A program made the translations under genes and the position numbers. Below the pieces are notes generated by a model. That model had not been told where the DNA came from, did no database searches, and worked only from the letters and a program-made list of their open reading frames with translations. This document shows positions 37,292-37,443 of a DNA stretch of 37,443 nucleotides, piece after piece (positions within the stretch are counted from its first letter, which is position 1; every line of letters starts with the position of its first letter). This DNA is from Candidatus Levyibacteriota bacterium. Lineage in GTDB: Bacteria > Patescibacteriota > Microgenomatia > Levybacterales > UBA12049. The DNA lies in NCBI GenBank assembly GCA_027459725.1, contig DAIDHK010000012.1, forward strand, positions 1-37,443, read 5' to 3'.

Positions 37292-37443
37292 GGACTATAA
37301 ACCCAGATTAATATTTAAGTGCCATACAACATATTCTTTTAAAAAAAAGGGTAATGTTAAGATAATTGGCTTAATTAAACAAACGTGTTGACATTTTAGG
37401 CCTCTTTGGTATTACTCTAGGATAGTTTGTCTTGATTGTAGAA

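Noticed and set aside
37388-37415. Promoter-like TTGACA-16-TATTAC at the right edge
   Set aside because: Plausible but the downstream gene is outside the window, so it cannot be supported.

Overview
AT-rich bacterial chromosome fragment, most likely a Candidate Phyla Radiation (Patescibacteria) genome; that placement is my inference from gene content and style. It carries the 5' end of a 23S rRNA gene (minus strand, running off the left edge) preceded by tRNA-Ala(UGC) and a consensus promoter but no adjacent 16S, three further tRNA genes (Met CAU, a short initiator-like Met CAU, and a Ser tRNA with an unexpected ACU anticodon), and about 35 protein genes. Recognisable genes: trxB, trxA, acyP, an alkyltransferase-like protein, pth, an EndoQ-like PHP nuclease, an archaeal-type ATP-dependent DNA ligase, Fic, NnrD-like, recF, pyrH, mutM, FabD-like, GT4, stand-alone 5'-3' exonuclease, HD-domain gene split by an amber codon, ftsH, EEP nuclease, trpS, tgt, murD, two paralogous membrane proteins, FtsB/DivIC-like, tyrosine recombinase, M14/AstE-like, RHH, NUDIX and a P1B ATPase. 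The less ordinary signals are: repeated placement of promoters 6-12 nt from start codons (leaderless mRNAs), a terminator-like SD-sequestering hairpin between promoter and ATG of pyrH, a terminator between tRNA-Ala and 23S, several decaying genes with in-frame stops or frameshifts, a protein built from two 45-aa repeats, and two odd tRNAs. No CRISPR array and no insertion sequence was seen. I did not find an unmistakable new multigene system; the strongest candidates for follow-up are listed individually.
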